A program made the translations under genes and the position numbers. The notes beneath the pieces were generated by a model, which saw only the letters and a program-made list of their open reading frames with translations, did not search any database and had not been told where the DNA came from. Below are positions 23,805 through 37,974 of a stretch of 64,000 bases of DNA, one piece after another; within the stretch, counting starts at the first letter, position 1, and the number at the start of each line of letters is the position of its first letter. The stretch comes from Proteromonas lacertae (taxonomy: Eukaryota > Sar > Bigyra > Opalinata > Proteromonadidae). The stretch lies in assembly GCA_002245135.1 (NCBI GenBank), contig NGBS01000001.1, positions 248,001 to 312,000 of the forward strand. Direction: 5' to 3'.

Positions 23805-24243
23805 ATGAATTTCTTAAAAGTTAGCCTCAGAACTGCAGCAAGAACACCATTAATAAAACAAAATATCATTAGAAATGCTACTACTCATACAGGTATTATA
23901 TTTTGATTTAATTTCGTGTTAGTAAAGATGATACCTTTGAACATCATCCAATCAGATGAAACAACACAAGTTTATCATGCTAAAGAAGGTCAAACTTTTC
24001 TTGAATTTGCAAGAGATAATGAGATTGATTTAGAAGGTGCTTGTGGAGGTGAATGTTCATGTTCTACTTGTCATATTGTACTTCCCAAGGAATTGTACAA
24101 AAGATTAGGTAAAATATCTGATGATGAGATGGAAATGTTAGAATTTGTATTACATCGAGAAAAGTATTCGAGATTAGGATGTCCAAGTTCGTATAACAGG
24201 TGAAATGGAAAATGAAACTATTAAAATACCACCATGTGTGTAA
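23805..24243 (+). CDS. Mitochondrial [2Fe-2S] ferredoxin (adrenodoxin type), one frame break
   Basis: Electron carrier of mitochondrial iron-sulfur cluster assembly or related redox steps. Exons 23805-23892 and 23923-24243. A short basic presequence (MNFLKVSLRTAARTPL) precedes the ferredoxin fold. The cluster ligands are present as ACGGECSCSTC (Cys-x5-Cys-x2-Cys, with one extra Cys inside) plus the late Cys in YSRLGC. The helix DDEMEMLEFVLHREKYSRLGC is replaced here by its pieces DDEMEMLEF and SRLGC, both typical of adrenodoxins. After RLGC the frame is off by one base: at 24183-24184 two C residues follow TGT where one C would give the family's usual RLGCQV and then ITGEMENETIKIPP to a TAA at 24241. 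Read literally, the frame stops at 24201-24203 and loses the last strand. Confidence 0.88.
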
Positions 24244-24383
24244 AAGGAGTATAATTTATTAATTACTTATTGTTATTCATTTATCTTTTATCATTCTAAA
24301 AAATCAACAAAGAAATAATTAAAAACAAAAAAGTACATTAAGAATTATTATAAATGAAACATAAATTTATGAAAATCATCATC

Positions 24384-27300
24384 TTACACTGAGATATCTG
24401 TGTATTCTCCAAAAGAAGCATCATTGTGCTGAGGAGAAGGAACTTTTCTGGAATCCACAGTTTGAGGAGAAAGAGTATTTCTAAAGTTTGATGTAAGAGG
24501 AGATTGGAAAGATCCTATTGTTTGTTCAGTTGAATTACCTTTTATCTCTTGGCTTCCTTTCATTTCCATTTTCTTTTTATTATCTACAAAACTACTAATC
24601 AAACCACTATTTTTACTTTCTTCACCTTTAAATGCTGGTTGTTGAGGTTTTATATCAGCTTCTGGTGCAAATGGAACTTCTTCTTGATTATTTATTTCAT
24701 CTTTTATTGGAGGTATTGAAGTCGATAATGCTTTTCTAGATCTTGGAGTTGATAATGTAGCAACTGAAGGTTTATTATTTGTTTTTACACTTGTTGAATG
24801 ACGATTAAAATGAGAATCTTGTGTAAGAACAAAATCTGATCTTCTTTTTGGTCTTCCTGAGTTTGATCTATTTAATAATAATAATAATAATATATAAATA
24901 CTCTGATACTATATGTGTTTCTTTTACCATATTTGTATTCCAAGTGGTAGTATTCTCATGTCTACCACCAACTACTAATTTTGCATCATTATTATTGAAA
25001 AAGTAATAGATCATTGGTAAATATTGAATTAATATCAATACAATGATACTAAAACATACTCCACTAACTCTAGCTAGCTGTGTAACCTCAATGTTATCTC
25101 CAAAACCAAAATATAAAGCATATAGTATACATGTCATTACACTTAAAAACATAACCGATGCTAATGTTACTATATTCTCTTTAAATTGTGTTTTTAAATT
25201 CCTTGTGGTAAATGAAAAAATAATACACCAAATCATTATATTTGCATAAACAAATAATTGGATTATTAGAAAAACCATATTAATTTCACAATCATATTTC
25301 ACTGTTATTGAATAAATATCATCAGATTCTATTATACTCTCTTTACTCTTCGGCATTACTGATGCTGTCCATATTGTTAAAAATACCACTTGAATAGCTA
25401 AACTGTATAACAATGGTTTTGAAAATGAGAACTTATAATGATGAAATATCTTTGATTTCAAACTATTTAGTCTTTTGGTACTTCCATTATGATCACTTCT
25501 TTTCGATGAAGAACTACTACTATACGCTGGTGATGATGGGATTGTAGCATTTACTAACGATTGAAACTTTAATGATTTTACTAAAAACGTAATTAAAACA
25601 CCACAATTACCTAATGAAACAAACCACACTCTTGTTACACAAAGTGCATCATTTTCAGGAGTAATTAATTCAATAATTCCAGTCAATACGAAGAAATAGT
25701 ATATTAACATCGTTATATTGATAGATATTAAACTGTACTGTTTAACAATTTGAAGATTTCTGTAACGAAGTGAGAATATCCAAGCTAATGTAATAACAAT
25801 AAAAGCAGTCACAATAAATATAATATTCACTATAAAAACACTTTTCTTTTCAGTAGCTTTCACTTTCTCTGGACCATAATAATTATCATTGATTAATGAA
25901 ATACTAACATTATTTTCATCAGCTATTCTTGGATAGACATGAACATTGATTGTACTATCTTGAATCTCAAACAAATACGATTTTCTATTTAAATTGTGAT
26001 TATAATCAATTGATAATTCACCTGTTAAACCTGAATATGTATGATAGAATATTGTCGCTAAAAACATTTCAGTTGTAACGACTTCATCCACATTACCACC
26101 AATCATATTCAAATCATATAAATAATTTTCAGATATAAAATGCAAAGCAATATTATTATTATCCATAAAATGAGTAATTGGTGTTGTTATAACATTTCTA
26201 ACTAACGACATAAATCCTAAGTTATTAACATTGTTTGAATTAGATATAAAAGATGAGAAAAAATAATCACCAGTTAGTTTCTTAATGTCATTTATCTCAA
26301 ACATATATTCATTGTAATAGAACATAATATGTAAAGGTATTCTCTTAGTTAAACCAACTACTAATTTTACATAATTCACTAAATCCTTTGAATATAATAG
26401 ATTCATCACCATTACATTCTTATTTTTCTCAATTAACTCAATAATTTCACTTGCATATGTTTCATTCATTTCATTAATCTGAATGATTTTTAAGACTGTA
26501 TAATACTTCATGTTTAACTTAAATGCTTTGAATTCTTTTAATAAATTATTACCAAAATCAGTATTATCTACAACTACTAATATTGACTTAGTTTCTCCAT
26601 TACCAAAATAATCTATACATACTTCTAATGATTGATGAAATGTTATGCCAAAACTAATAGTGTTTTTACTACCAAATATTCCATCATTTATTCCTGTATA
26701 CATAAATACTTTATTATATTCAACTGATAACTTATTGATTTTTTCACGACATTGAGGATATAAGCATCCAATTATTATACCAAAATTGTCATATTCAAAA
26801 AAGTTGGTTATGATGTTATTACTATTATTATTATCATTGCTAAACAATTCATCATCATTTGTATAAATATAAAAATAAGGAATAAATAATGTTTCATTAT
26901 TCTGTGAATAAATGTTTATACTATCAAGGAATCTCAATGTTACATAAACATGCGTTCTAGTCGTTTCAATCAAATAATCATATCCTTCATATATTATATT
27001 AACAATAACAAATGAATTCTCTTTCTTTGTTTTTTTCTGTGTCATTTTATTCCATACACAATCCTTTCCATAATATTTTGGATCAAATGATGGATATGCT
27101 GTTGGTACAATTGGTGTAATTGAGGAATCTACATATGTATAAGTACCATTTTCATTCAATTCCAAAATATACACATTTTTACTAACATAATTATTGGGAT
27201 ATAAAATACTATTACCACTTGGTGAATTATACGCTTTCTCATGTAACATTGTTAATATATTATCATAATCATACACTGATACTCGAGATAATGTAGATAT

Positions 27301-30300
27301 TATAAGATTAATTGTACTAATAGCAGCTTCAACGATTGCATTACATGGAATTACATTTGAAAAGTAGTTATATATTTTATTGCTTATGAAATCTTGATAT
27401 GTCTTCTTCTCTGTTAAATAATTCTTACAATAGAATGTAGAAACCATATAAACATTGTGTAATCCTGGAAATACATCTCTTTTATAATTCTTTTCCGTAT
27501 AAAGAACATTATATATTTTCCATGTGGAATATTCTTGTAACATTCCACATTCATATGCTACTTTTATTAAATTAAATGCGAATGTTGAAAGATTTATAAT
27601 GATACACTCTCTATTTACACAAACATTATCTTTCATATCATTAATCATATCTACTGTTTCAGTATACATCATGTTATGATCGACAGCAGTATATTCATAT
27701 GTTTTAATAATATTAAATCCTGTTAATGCAGATATTTTTACAAACTGATTATATAAATACTGAGAGACAACTACTGTAGATTTAACCAATATAATACTCC
27801 CTTTATATCCATGTAAATGATATATCAATTTTTCTTTTAATACTCCATTCACAGGTCCTGTTGAAATTACATTTGGATAACAATATTCAGCTTCAGTATA
27901 ACCTGGATAGAAATATATAATCTTTTTATTTCCAATTCCATTTATTATTGCATCTCTTTCAAATGAAAATATACCTCCAATTATGCCAATTACTTTTGAC
28001 AAATCATTATTATTCAAATAATCTCTTACTGTATGTTCTATTCCTTCTTCAGTATCTGGAATTTCTACTGGTTTTATTTTTAAGAATATTGGCAATTGTT
28101 TATTAAATGCTAATGTTTCTTCTTCTGTATTTCTAAACTGAACTAATGCTTCAAACAAATATCTGTAAATTTCGGAATAAAATCTATTACTATAATTTAT
28201 AAATAGGATTATTGCATAAATGGGTGATATCTCTAATTCATCTCCTTTCTCATCATCAATTAACCAATCACAGTAATGATTACCTTTTGGATATTTACCA
28301 AATATAGTAAAAGGATTTGGGACAAGATTCAAATAAGATAATCCTTCTTTCAGCTCAGATTCTAGACGACGAGCATAGAAATTCAATCTTAAATAGTTGT
28401 TAGTCTCTACTTTTATTAATCCCATTGGACTTTCATACTCTGCATAATATAATTGATGTAATATATTATATGTTGAAAAATTATAATTGTAGTCTTTATA
28501 ATCATCTTTATAAAATCTATTAGCATTTGTATATGTAATATTATGTAATGCTAGTGATAATAACTTCATCATTGTGTAACCTGCAACCATTCTGTTAGTT
28601 ATTAGTTTTGAATATGATGCAGCTAATAGTTTGTTTTTATACTTTATGAATTCTTCATTTTTCTCAGAATATAACATAATAAAATCAACGTTGGTTATAT
28701 TATAGTATAGTATTTGTTGATATCTGAAATTTGGTATAAATATTTCATAGTTTATACTATAATACTCATCCATTTCATATTGAGCCAATTTGTTGGATAG
28801 TAGACTCAAATCTTCTTCATTTAAATCAGTCCATATAATAAAATCAGCTTTATATTTTTCAATTATATTATCAGCTATTATATCACCACTTTCATCTGGA
28901 TTTTCATATTTAACAACCTTCAAATGTCTATTCATCAACAAATCATGCATTATAGAAAACATATAGTTATAATTTCTAGCAATTAGTATAAAAGTACTCT
29001 CTGGATAATTGACACTATAGAATGATACTGATGACTGAATAAAATGTGATGTAGTATAACTACAATAAAGAATATTCTTTTCACATTCTTCTCCATCATC
29101 AATATTTAAATAAAACAATAACATGTCATATTTCTTGATGATTGGTTTTAATAAAGTTTTACCAATTTCACTTCCTGAATAAAATATAGCTAAAATTGTT
29201 GAATTTGTTGTATATTTATCAACCAAATCTACAACACTACTGTCGTTACAATTAAGGTTTTCTGTTAATAATACCAACTTAAATGGTAATATATTGTCAT
29301 TATTAATTTCACTAAGTGACAATTGCATTGATTCTAACAAACCAAAGTCATAGAAAGATTTATCACCAGTAAATGACATTAATAACAAAACGAAATATTG
29401 TCTTTGAACAACTATGTTTATCTCTGAATAAACATCACATATCTTTGTAGAATTTACATTTTGAGATGAAGAAACATAAAAATTCAATGGTTCTACAATT
29501 GCACTTATTGATTGATATATTTCAACTCTATCTTCATCAGCAATATATCTTTGAATATTGAAATAATGCTCAAGATAATTACTATTTTTGAACTTATATT
29601 CATATACAGATTGTTTGGATAATTCCACATTAAATTCATCTACTGTATAATCAGTTCTGTTGAATTGTGTAGTTGTTTTAATAATAAACTGAATAGCTAA
29701 ATAGGATGATAAGATAGGTGATGTTCCTGTTTTAGTCATTAAATACTGATTTAATACATGTGAAAAATGTTTATAATCATCAGTCTTATTAAACTGTGTA
29801 ATGAAAAATAATCCATCTAAATTACCATGATCAGATGGTAAATTGTCATAATAAAAGGCGATTACAGGAATATCATAGAAATTGTAATGATTTAATTTCA
29901 ACAGATTATAGGCTACATACGTTTCTGTTCTGGGTAACAAAAATAGAAAAGGTATTTTATTGTTTATTAACTCTATAAAATCATATTCTTTAGTAAAATT
30001 AACATTAAATTCATGAACTATTACACTAATTTTACCTTTCGACAATCCCATAAATGCGTTTTTATAATATACATATGGATAAATATTCATATAATATACT
30101 ACACAGGTATTGTATCCACGATATAATAAATGAGGTATTACATGATACATAACTTGATTTGGTACTGTACCTGTATTAACTACATTCTTATAACAATATT
30201 CACCAGTAGTATGTTTAGTATACCATAATATTTGATCTGTTCTTATTAATGGATATATTTCTTTGACAATTGATACATCTAAATTGCAAATGATATGTCT

Positions 30301-33300
30301 TAAATCCTTCTGTAAAGTAATTTTTTCTATTAATTCTTTAGTTCTTTCAATTTCATTATATGAATCATATATTTGATATAAATAATCTATACTTTCTCTA
30401 TCTAATATTTCATCCAATATACTTCCTATTACTATCATCACTTCACCATACATATATGATCTATTATAAGCAATTGATGTTAATATTGCTATTTTATGAA
30501 CGACACTTGGTAAATCATCTAATCTACACATATTTTCTATTAATGGTAAGTAATTCTTTGAATAAAATGGATCTATGGAATGAATAGGTATAATTATTTC
30601 ATTATCTTCACCTATTTTTGATGATTTTATATATATAACATCTAAATTATGATTCATATAATTATCACTATTGAATTTTGTATTACCAAAATAATTCATG
30701 ATGTTCATTTTATGAAAACTATCTTTGATTCTTTCTATACTTAAAGATCTTTCTTTTACTAAAGTATTTACTAAATAATGCATTGCTAATAGAAATGTAC
30801 ATGTATAGCTATTCAAATAATCATATTCATATGATTTTAACTTTCTTAAATATTCAGAACTAGTCAATTGCTTATCAATAGCACTGGATATTACTCCTAA
30901 ACTATCTACATAAAACAATTCATTACCATTCAAATTCAGTTTTTTCAATTGAATTAAAGCTATTGGCGAATTATAAACTATTTTTAAACCAGTTATATTA
31001 TGTTTAGCAAATGTGTTTATAAGGGATATAAACTGAGGAAATTCTAATTTTGAAAAAATAGCAATCGATGCGTAATGAGATAAATAATCATATATATCTA
31101 ATGTTAGCAATGATAAATCAGTTACATTCCACTGAATACCAATTTCATTTATAATATTCACACCAAATTTATGAAATTCTGATCTGTATATGTCAAAATA
31201 AAACTCATTTCTAATATTAACAGAATATAGTGAAATAACTGAAGTAATCATTTGCATTTTGAATAGAGAGAGAATTGGATAAACTGTTGAAGTAGGAGAT
31301 GCACCAAAATGAAATAGATTTGGATGAATATAATTATTAACTGATGGATTTGTAGACAATATCAAATATTCATCTTTATTAATCCATTTTTCAAATAATA
31401 AACCACATGCACTACTATTTCATAATATATAAAATAAATAAATAAATATACCATTCATAACCTATTACAACAGATATGTTATTATCTTTAATGAATTGAT
31501 AGACAGCTTGTGAACCATTTAATGAACATAACTGAATATGCTTCAATGATAATAGCAATTCATCATCTAATAACATATCATTAGCAAATTGTATTGTTGA
31601 AGACGCGAAATGAAATATATCAGATAGTGGATATGATGAAATATCTTCAGGACATACAATTAAGCCAATATTAAATATCTTGTTAGAAGACATTTGACAT
31701 GGTTCATTTATATTAAAATATACAGTAGAATTTTCATTATTTTTGCTTGTAAACATCATTTCATAATCTAATTCTTCTGGAATATAATGCAATAAAGAAG
31801 ATGGATATGTGAAATGATAATCTGTTGATAATCTACCCATACCATGAGGTGTTTTTACATCTATTTTGTTCACACTACTCCTAAATACAGAAGGATCAGG
31901 TGATTTTAATTCTACAAAATATGTTCTTGCTGCTGCTGCTGTTGTGAATAGCATTTCTATCATCTGGTAGGGTATTTTTATGTTTGTTTTTATGTCATAT
32001 ATTACACTCTCTAATTCAACAGATTCTTCATTTGTTTCATCATAATAATACTGAGATATAAAATAGAAGTTATTATTCTTATAATGAAGTGGAATAGAAG
32101 CCATTATGTCTGCATATAAAAACACAAAACTATATTTATTGAAATAATCAGTTTCTATAACATCAAATATCTGTAAAAAAGGTTCAATATCTTTAGGTGA
32201 GATTGTGACAATTACAATTCCTAAATCACTTAAATAATCATCTAAAAACCTTAAAAATGTGTAAATATAATAATTAGATGAAAAATCTAATGTTAAATTA
32301 CCTTTGAAGTTAATAGTCAAGATATTCGAAAGTTCTTTTATTACATTTGTCTCTGCTATATCAATCTTATTGTTACTACAGCTAATAACTACACAATCAA
32401 AAACACCTCTACCAGTGAAATAATATATTGGTGATAATGAATATGTTGCAAGTGATGGAGCAAATGTAAATCTATTTTTGAATACATATAAAAAATATAT
32501 ATAATATACACCTGATCATTACATAAATATTCTCCTTCAAATCCTATATACCAATATATCATATTCTTTCCTTTAATTGCATCAATTAATCTATATTTAA
32601 TTTCTTCAGTAGTTGCTCCAAATATATGCTGAATTCCTAACTTCTCTATATTATCAATTTGTTCTGTAAAATCATCAGCTTCAAATATTGGGATAACATT
32701 CTATATACATAATATTACAATATGGTTGTTATACGATATTTGTGTTATTGAATGTTGATAATGCATTATCTTTTGCAGCAAATATGTTCATATATAAAAC
32801 ACTATAAAGAGGAGATAGTTCTCCATATGGTAAAGAATATAATACACTTACATTCAAATAATTAATTGGTATAATTGATGGATTATCTGTTACATCACAT
32901 TTATAACCGTAAAAAAGAAGAATGAATTAAAACAACAACAAAAATAATATATATGATCATAAAAAAAGATATTTTTCTATCATATGGATTCTGTGAATAT
33001 CTATGTGAATAAAGTTCATGAAACACTACAGTATCATTCTCAGCAACCTATCTTACCAACATGCCACCATACTTGAAAGAAATTGCTCTTATCTAAAACT
33101 GTTGGACCAGATGGAAAATCAAAAGTAAGTTGAATAAAGACTTGAATATTGATCATAATTAGAAGAATATCTCTTATCAATAAATATAATTCTAAGAGTA
33201 ACAAAGACAGGAATAGATATTAGATAAAATATTTAATTTATATAAATCAATATCATCTAGATTCATATTAATCGTATCAGCAATCTCCATCAGTTTCTTA

Positions 33301-36300
33301 TTACCAGGTGTGTCTAACACTTTTAATACTGCTGAATTAATAATGCTATTTCTATATAATGATGGGTATTTTTTTGCTTCATTGATTATATTACCAATTA
33401 TTGTGGTGGTTGTATATTTATCTATCAATAACCTTCTATCTAATTCTACTAACATTTTATGATATTTATCACTTTCTAATGCTGAATAAACAAAACCTCC
33501 TAATACAACAATAACTATAATAACATATACCATTTGGCATTAATTGTATTATTCTATCAACCAATTCGGTAATTACTATATCTTCATCTTCATTCTCACT
33601 TAATGTAACATCATGTGCTTCTTTTAGTGGATGTAATTTACTGTATATTTCATTTGCTATATCAATCCCTTTCTCCCATATCCTAAAAAAGTGTAAACAT
33701 AAATATAATATACTCATATTCATCATTATGTACTATTACTATATCTTTATATTGGATGAATAAACTAACATATATAATATCACCAAATGAAGAGGGAGTA
33801 AATCCATACTAGTTATAATATAAGTTATATATATATACATTAAAAATTCTTGAATTACAACTCAGTCTATTATCATCAAAAGGAACAAACATAACAGCTT
33901 TATATTCTTCTAAGAAATCACTTAATTGAGTATAATCATATCGATTTGTTGTTATTATACCCATTGAATGATAATCATATTCATTTTAAGAATTTCTATT
34001 ATCCTATCTATATCATTGGTTGAAAGATACAACTCTTGGAACAATATAATAATTATCAAATAATTTGTGGACATTATAATAATAGGTGATTCCTTCAATT
34101 ATATTTAGAAAATAATTTTCATTTATTATATCCATTACTACAAATAACTTAATAGAGTTATTAAACGAATAACAATCACATGTATCTTCTTTGTCATCCA
34201 TTATATTAATATTATATTGAATCTTTTGTTGTTGAGTTAACAATATCATTTTCCCAGAATTTTCATCATATTTTACTATATAATAGGAAGTACCAAATAA
34301 TGAATTTCTTTGAAATAACACTCCACCAAATATCGCCTTTTGAAAAGAACCTGGAACTGTACTTAACAATAATTGCGGATCAACCAAACCAGTTAATTTG
34401 AAAGAATTAAATAGGAAAGTCATAGCATAATAAGTAAGAAAAAATTGTTGTGATAGTTTATAATTAGATGAATACATATGATGAATTGATTTCACTAACT
34501 TATTATCAGTAAATTTATCAATAACGAAAAAATTTGCCAGCTATATAACTACCTTTATAATAATCCTTACTATATCTATCTACATCAATCTCCATTAATG
34601 GTTTATGTGGATAAATTACTTTATACTTAAAATTATTAGCAACATTTATATCTTTGATACTTTCAAATAATTCTAATGATTGGAACACATCGACTGTACT
34701 GAATATTGTTATTCCATTTGGATATTTTGTTGGTAAATCTTTGACAAAATCATTTATTGTATAGTCTTCTGTAATTTCAGCTGTGTGAAAATTGTTATTT
34801 TCTTCACTATAACCATATCTATTGAATATTCTAATAGATAAATCAAAAGTAGTTATCAATTCATCCATCCTTGAACCTAATACTAGAAAATTATCAAATT
34901 CACCTGAATTAACAATCATTGTGATAGGCGTATAAATGGAGAGATGAATCATTGACAAGTGCTTATAGCAAGAATCATCATATCTATAATGTAATGATAT
35001 TCCATATATATTATGATTATCAAAATATTCATGAGCCATGTAATAAAGTCTATAATCACTGCAGAGTATATAATATTGACAATTGTATTTATCATAATTG
35101 CTACTTAGTATATCTTCAATCTCACTCTTTGTTGTAACGTTCGATATATCAATAGTATGCATAAGAAAAAAAGGATCAATATCATTTTCAACATGATAAT
35201 TATATACTGCATAAAATACGGAATGTAACACATGTTGATCTACTTTAGCATATCTAGTAGTAGCATGATACAATACACCTATATGTATTATTGTATTTTT
35301 TATTCTATAACCATCTGATGAACAGATATAAGTTGGATAATCAGTGAATAGTTTTACATTAATATCAGGTAATTTATTGATTATTGGAATCTCTGATTCT
35401 GATGTAAACTTATTGTTATCTTTTGATAATTTCGTAATAATAGCTAACTTCAACAATCGTGAGGTTTTAGATATTTTTATTGGAGATGATGTATACAGTA
35501 TTTCATACAACTGTTCATGTACAACAAATGGATAAATATCAGGATTTTGAATATAAATATCTGATAATATATAAATAAATACAAACACATCAATAAAATT
35601 GGAGTTATAAACGTATAAAGGATCAGTAGAATAATGTGTTTGAATTATTTCTGTTATATTTATATTCTTATATACAACTGGAAGAGATGACAAAGACGCA
35701 ATACAATAAATATCATTTTTAGAATTTTGTATCTTTGCAATTTGATAGAATTGACAATTAGCAAAATTAATGAAATCTGTTGGATTCTGTGTGGATATGA
35801 CTTCATTAACTTCAATATCTAATATATCAGTGTATAAAGGATTTGTTTGAGAGAGTAGATTCAGTACCTTTGAATACTTTTTGTTTTTAATCATCTGCAG
35901 CAGAGTATCTCGAGTATCTGTCTCTTTAGTTACATAATATTCAGTAATCCAACTCTCCAAAACCCATCTTAGCTTCAATGGAACTTTTAGCAGATTGATG
36001 TATATCATCAGATATAATTAGATAACCTGCATTATTCATTTGTATTAAATACACAGTAACTATATAGCATTATAACAAATAAATATATCATACCTGCTGA
36101 AAAAAATGACTGATACTGTCCAGAAAATATAATATGCTGAGTAACAGTCAGTATCCATTGAATCATCTAAAACCAAAGCTATAACATGAGCTGTTGATAA
36201 GTAATTATCAAGCTGCTTGAAATTAAAAAATGTTTTACAGAAAACAACCATCCTTAACCTCCTTTTCTTCTATCTTCTTCTTGATCTCATCCAGATGGTC

Positions 36301-36495
36301 TGATATATTAAATGAAGCCAATACAAGCTTCGTAGGCTGTACAGTAATGGTTGAATTATTAAAAGTAAGTTCCATAGACTGTAATTGATCTAGCTCTAAG
36401 TACATACCATTAGATATTAAAAGTATAGGCATTGTTACATCTGCATACGACAGTTGAAAAAATAGAGCAGCATAAAAGAGCAAATATAGCGACAT
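24384..36495 (-). CDS. Giant receptor: about nine PBP1-like domains plus class C-like 7TM; 5' third with frame breaks
   Basis: Predicted cell-surface receptor of about 3900 residues. It starts with a signal peptide (MSLYLLFYAALFFQLSYADV) and continues with nine ligand-binding-like units whose edges, marked by a Cys-containing linker, fall near 36440, 35310, 34170, 32900, 31690, 30600, 29440, 28270 and 27060. Seven helices span about 25870-25020, and a Ser-rich cytosolic tail ends at 24384. GT-AG introns: 36216-36258, 36060-36093, 33809-33838, 33683-33713, 32701-32734, 32472-32509, 31415-31451, 24868-24901; an AT-AC intron at 32909-32972. One domain reads IIGGIFSFERDAIINGI and IYFYPGYTEAEYCYPNV, the UrtA/FmdD style. 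Between 33.0 and 36.1 kb the frame shifts by one base about eight times while each piece still codes receptor sequence; 24.9-32.9 kb has no shift. It may be a decaying gene or a poor stretch of sequence. Confidence 0.8.
32909..32972 (-). other. Candidate AT-AC intron in the minus-strand receptor
   Basis: 64 nt: donor ATATCTTTTT, branch-like GTTTTAATTC and end TTTTTTAC. It joins NPYDRK to GYKCDV in phase 0, the domain linker seen at the other unit boundaries. No AG is available for a GT-AG intron here. Confidence 0.6.
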
Positions 36496-36699
36496 TTTGA
36501 AAATTATTAAAAAATATAGTCGTTTCGTTCAATTTAAGTTATTTTTATAAAAAATGTTAAATTAAGTCAATACTTCTTTATGTTATGTTTTGAGATAGTG
36601 TAAAAATACAGAAGCTAGTAAACAGAAGGTTATACAAAAAATAAAAACGTTTCGATGTAATTATGCTAAAAACAATAAATAATAGAACAGTGAAAACTA

Positions 36700-37951
36700 T
36701 CAACACTTATATTGTATCGATTTGGACTCTTTCAGCAAAATTAAGTCTTCTTTCACAACAGCGTTGTGTTCTTCTAGAAATTTTTCATAATCTGCATATT
36801 CTATGAATATAAGCACTTTCTAAATGGAATTATATATAACACAAATATATACTTTGCAATAATCAGTTGGCAAGCTTAAAAATGATTGTAACAGAATATT
36901 CCATATTTCTTCTCTGTAACTTGGTAATAATAAATCAATAAACCATCTATTTGAATAATAATCATGCAAATACAATGAAAATTCTGGTGCTTTCGAATAA
37001 AGATTCATAAATGAAATGTAATTCTTATCATAATAAGCTTTGATTATAGATAAGGTAAAAATCATCAATTTATTATCTGGATACTTATTAGCATCTTTTA
37101 AATAAAGCTTTAAATTACTTAAATCATTCTATAATAAAATACAATACACAAAATGAATATACAGTAACTAAATTATAAAGTAATCTATACGCAACAAATT
37201 CAGTTTTATTTGGAGAATCAATACAATTATAAAGTTCAAACAGTTCAGTCTGACACTGATTATATTCATTTAAATCACCTTCAGTAATACTAATTTTACA
37301 TTGAGTTTCATAAACCAAAACTGTGAATTTATTTTTTATTCCTTGTATTAATAAGTCCTGTCTTATTGATTTAAGTTGTTCAGTTACATATGAATAATTT
37401 CTTGCAGACATCCATTTCTTTCTCATATATTGAAATGATTCAAATAAAACACTCTCAGGACGAACTGTTAATGGATCTGGTGGACCTGTTAATCTGTAAT
37501 ATTTTTTCTCTAAAGAAGTTGATAAACCAACTATTTTTGTGTTTGAATCATATTTATAATCTAATGAACTAAAACTAGATGTGTTTGCCTCTTCTGAAAA
37601 ACGATTGGATCTTTGTTTCAATTGTGATTTTGTTACTTTAGGAACAACTAATGATTTAATAACTTTCTTTGTATCTGTTGATGCTTGAATTGAAGGTATA
37701 TTACATTCAAATACTTCTTGACCAGGTTTTTTATCTTCTATTACATTATTTGTTGTTTCACATTCACTCAAATCACTTTCATCGCTTTTGTTATCTTTAA
37801 TTTTCTTCATTTCTATCATTCTTTTCAACTTTTCTATTTTTATATCAAATTTCTGTATCATTACCTTCTTCACATATTCTGGTAACTCTTTCATATTCAA
37901 AAGTGTTTTTCTTTCTTTCTTTAACTTCTTCAATTTCTTTTTCTTACTCAT
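36700..37951 (-). CDS. SAC3/GANP-family protein, LENG8/THP3-like
   Basis: 394 residues; exons 37951-37163, 37128-36853, 36819-36700. The start is the first ATG in frame (MSKKKKLKKLKKERK). A lysine-rich, poorly conserved N-terminus (about 1-150) is followed by a SAC3/GANP helical domain with its signature: RLTGPPDPLTVRP, VTEQLKSIRQDLLIQGIK, VLVYETQCKISI and LNEYNQCQTELFELY. Family members (human LENG8, yeast Thp3) work in mRNA processing and export with a PCI partner. A small C-terminal helical region completes the domain. The start codon is only 23 bp from that of the divergent RNF32-like gene, so 5' untranslated regions must be very short or overlap. Confidence 0.9.
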
Positions 37952-37974
37952 TCTGTCAAATAGACTTAATTGAC

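Noticed and set aside
24384-24602. Stand-alone 72-residue gene
   Set aside because: It is the cytosolic tail of the minus-strand receptor, joined in frame by the intron 24868-24901.
33192-33540. Possible separate one-helix membrane protein (MVYVIIVIVVLGGFVYS)
   Set aside because: The hydrophobic stretch is the central beta strand of receptor unit 3, seen once the one-base shift near 33530 is allowed for; flanking sequence matches the receptor units.
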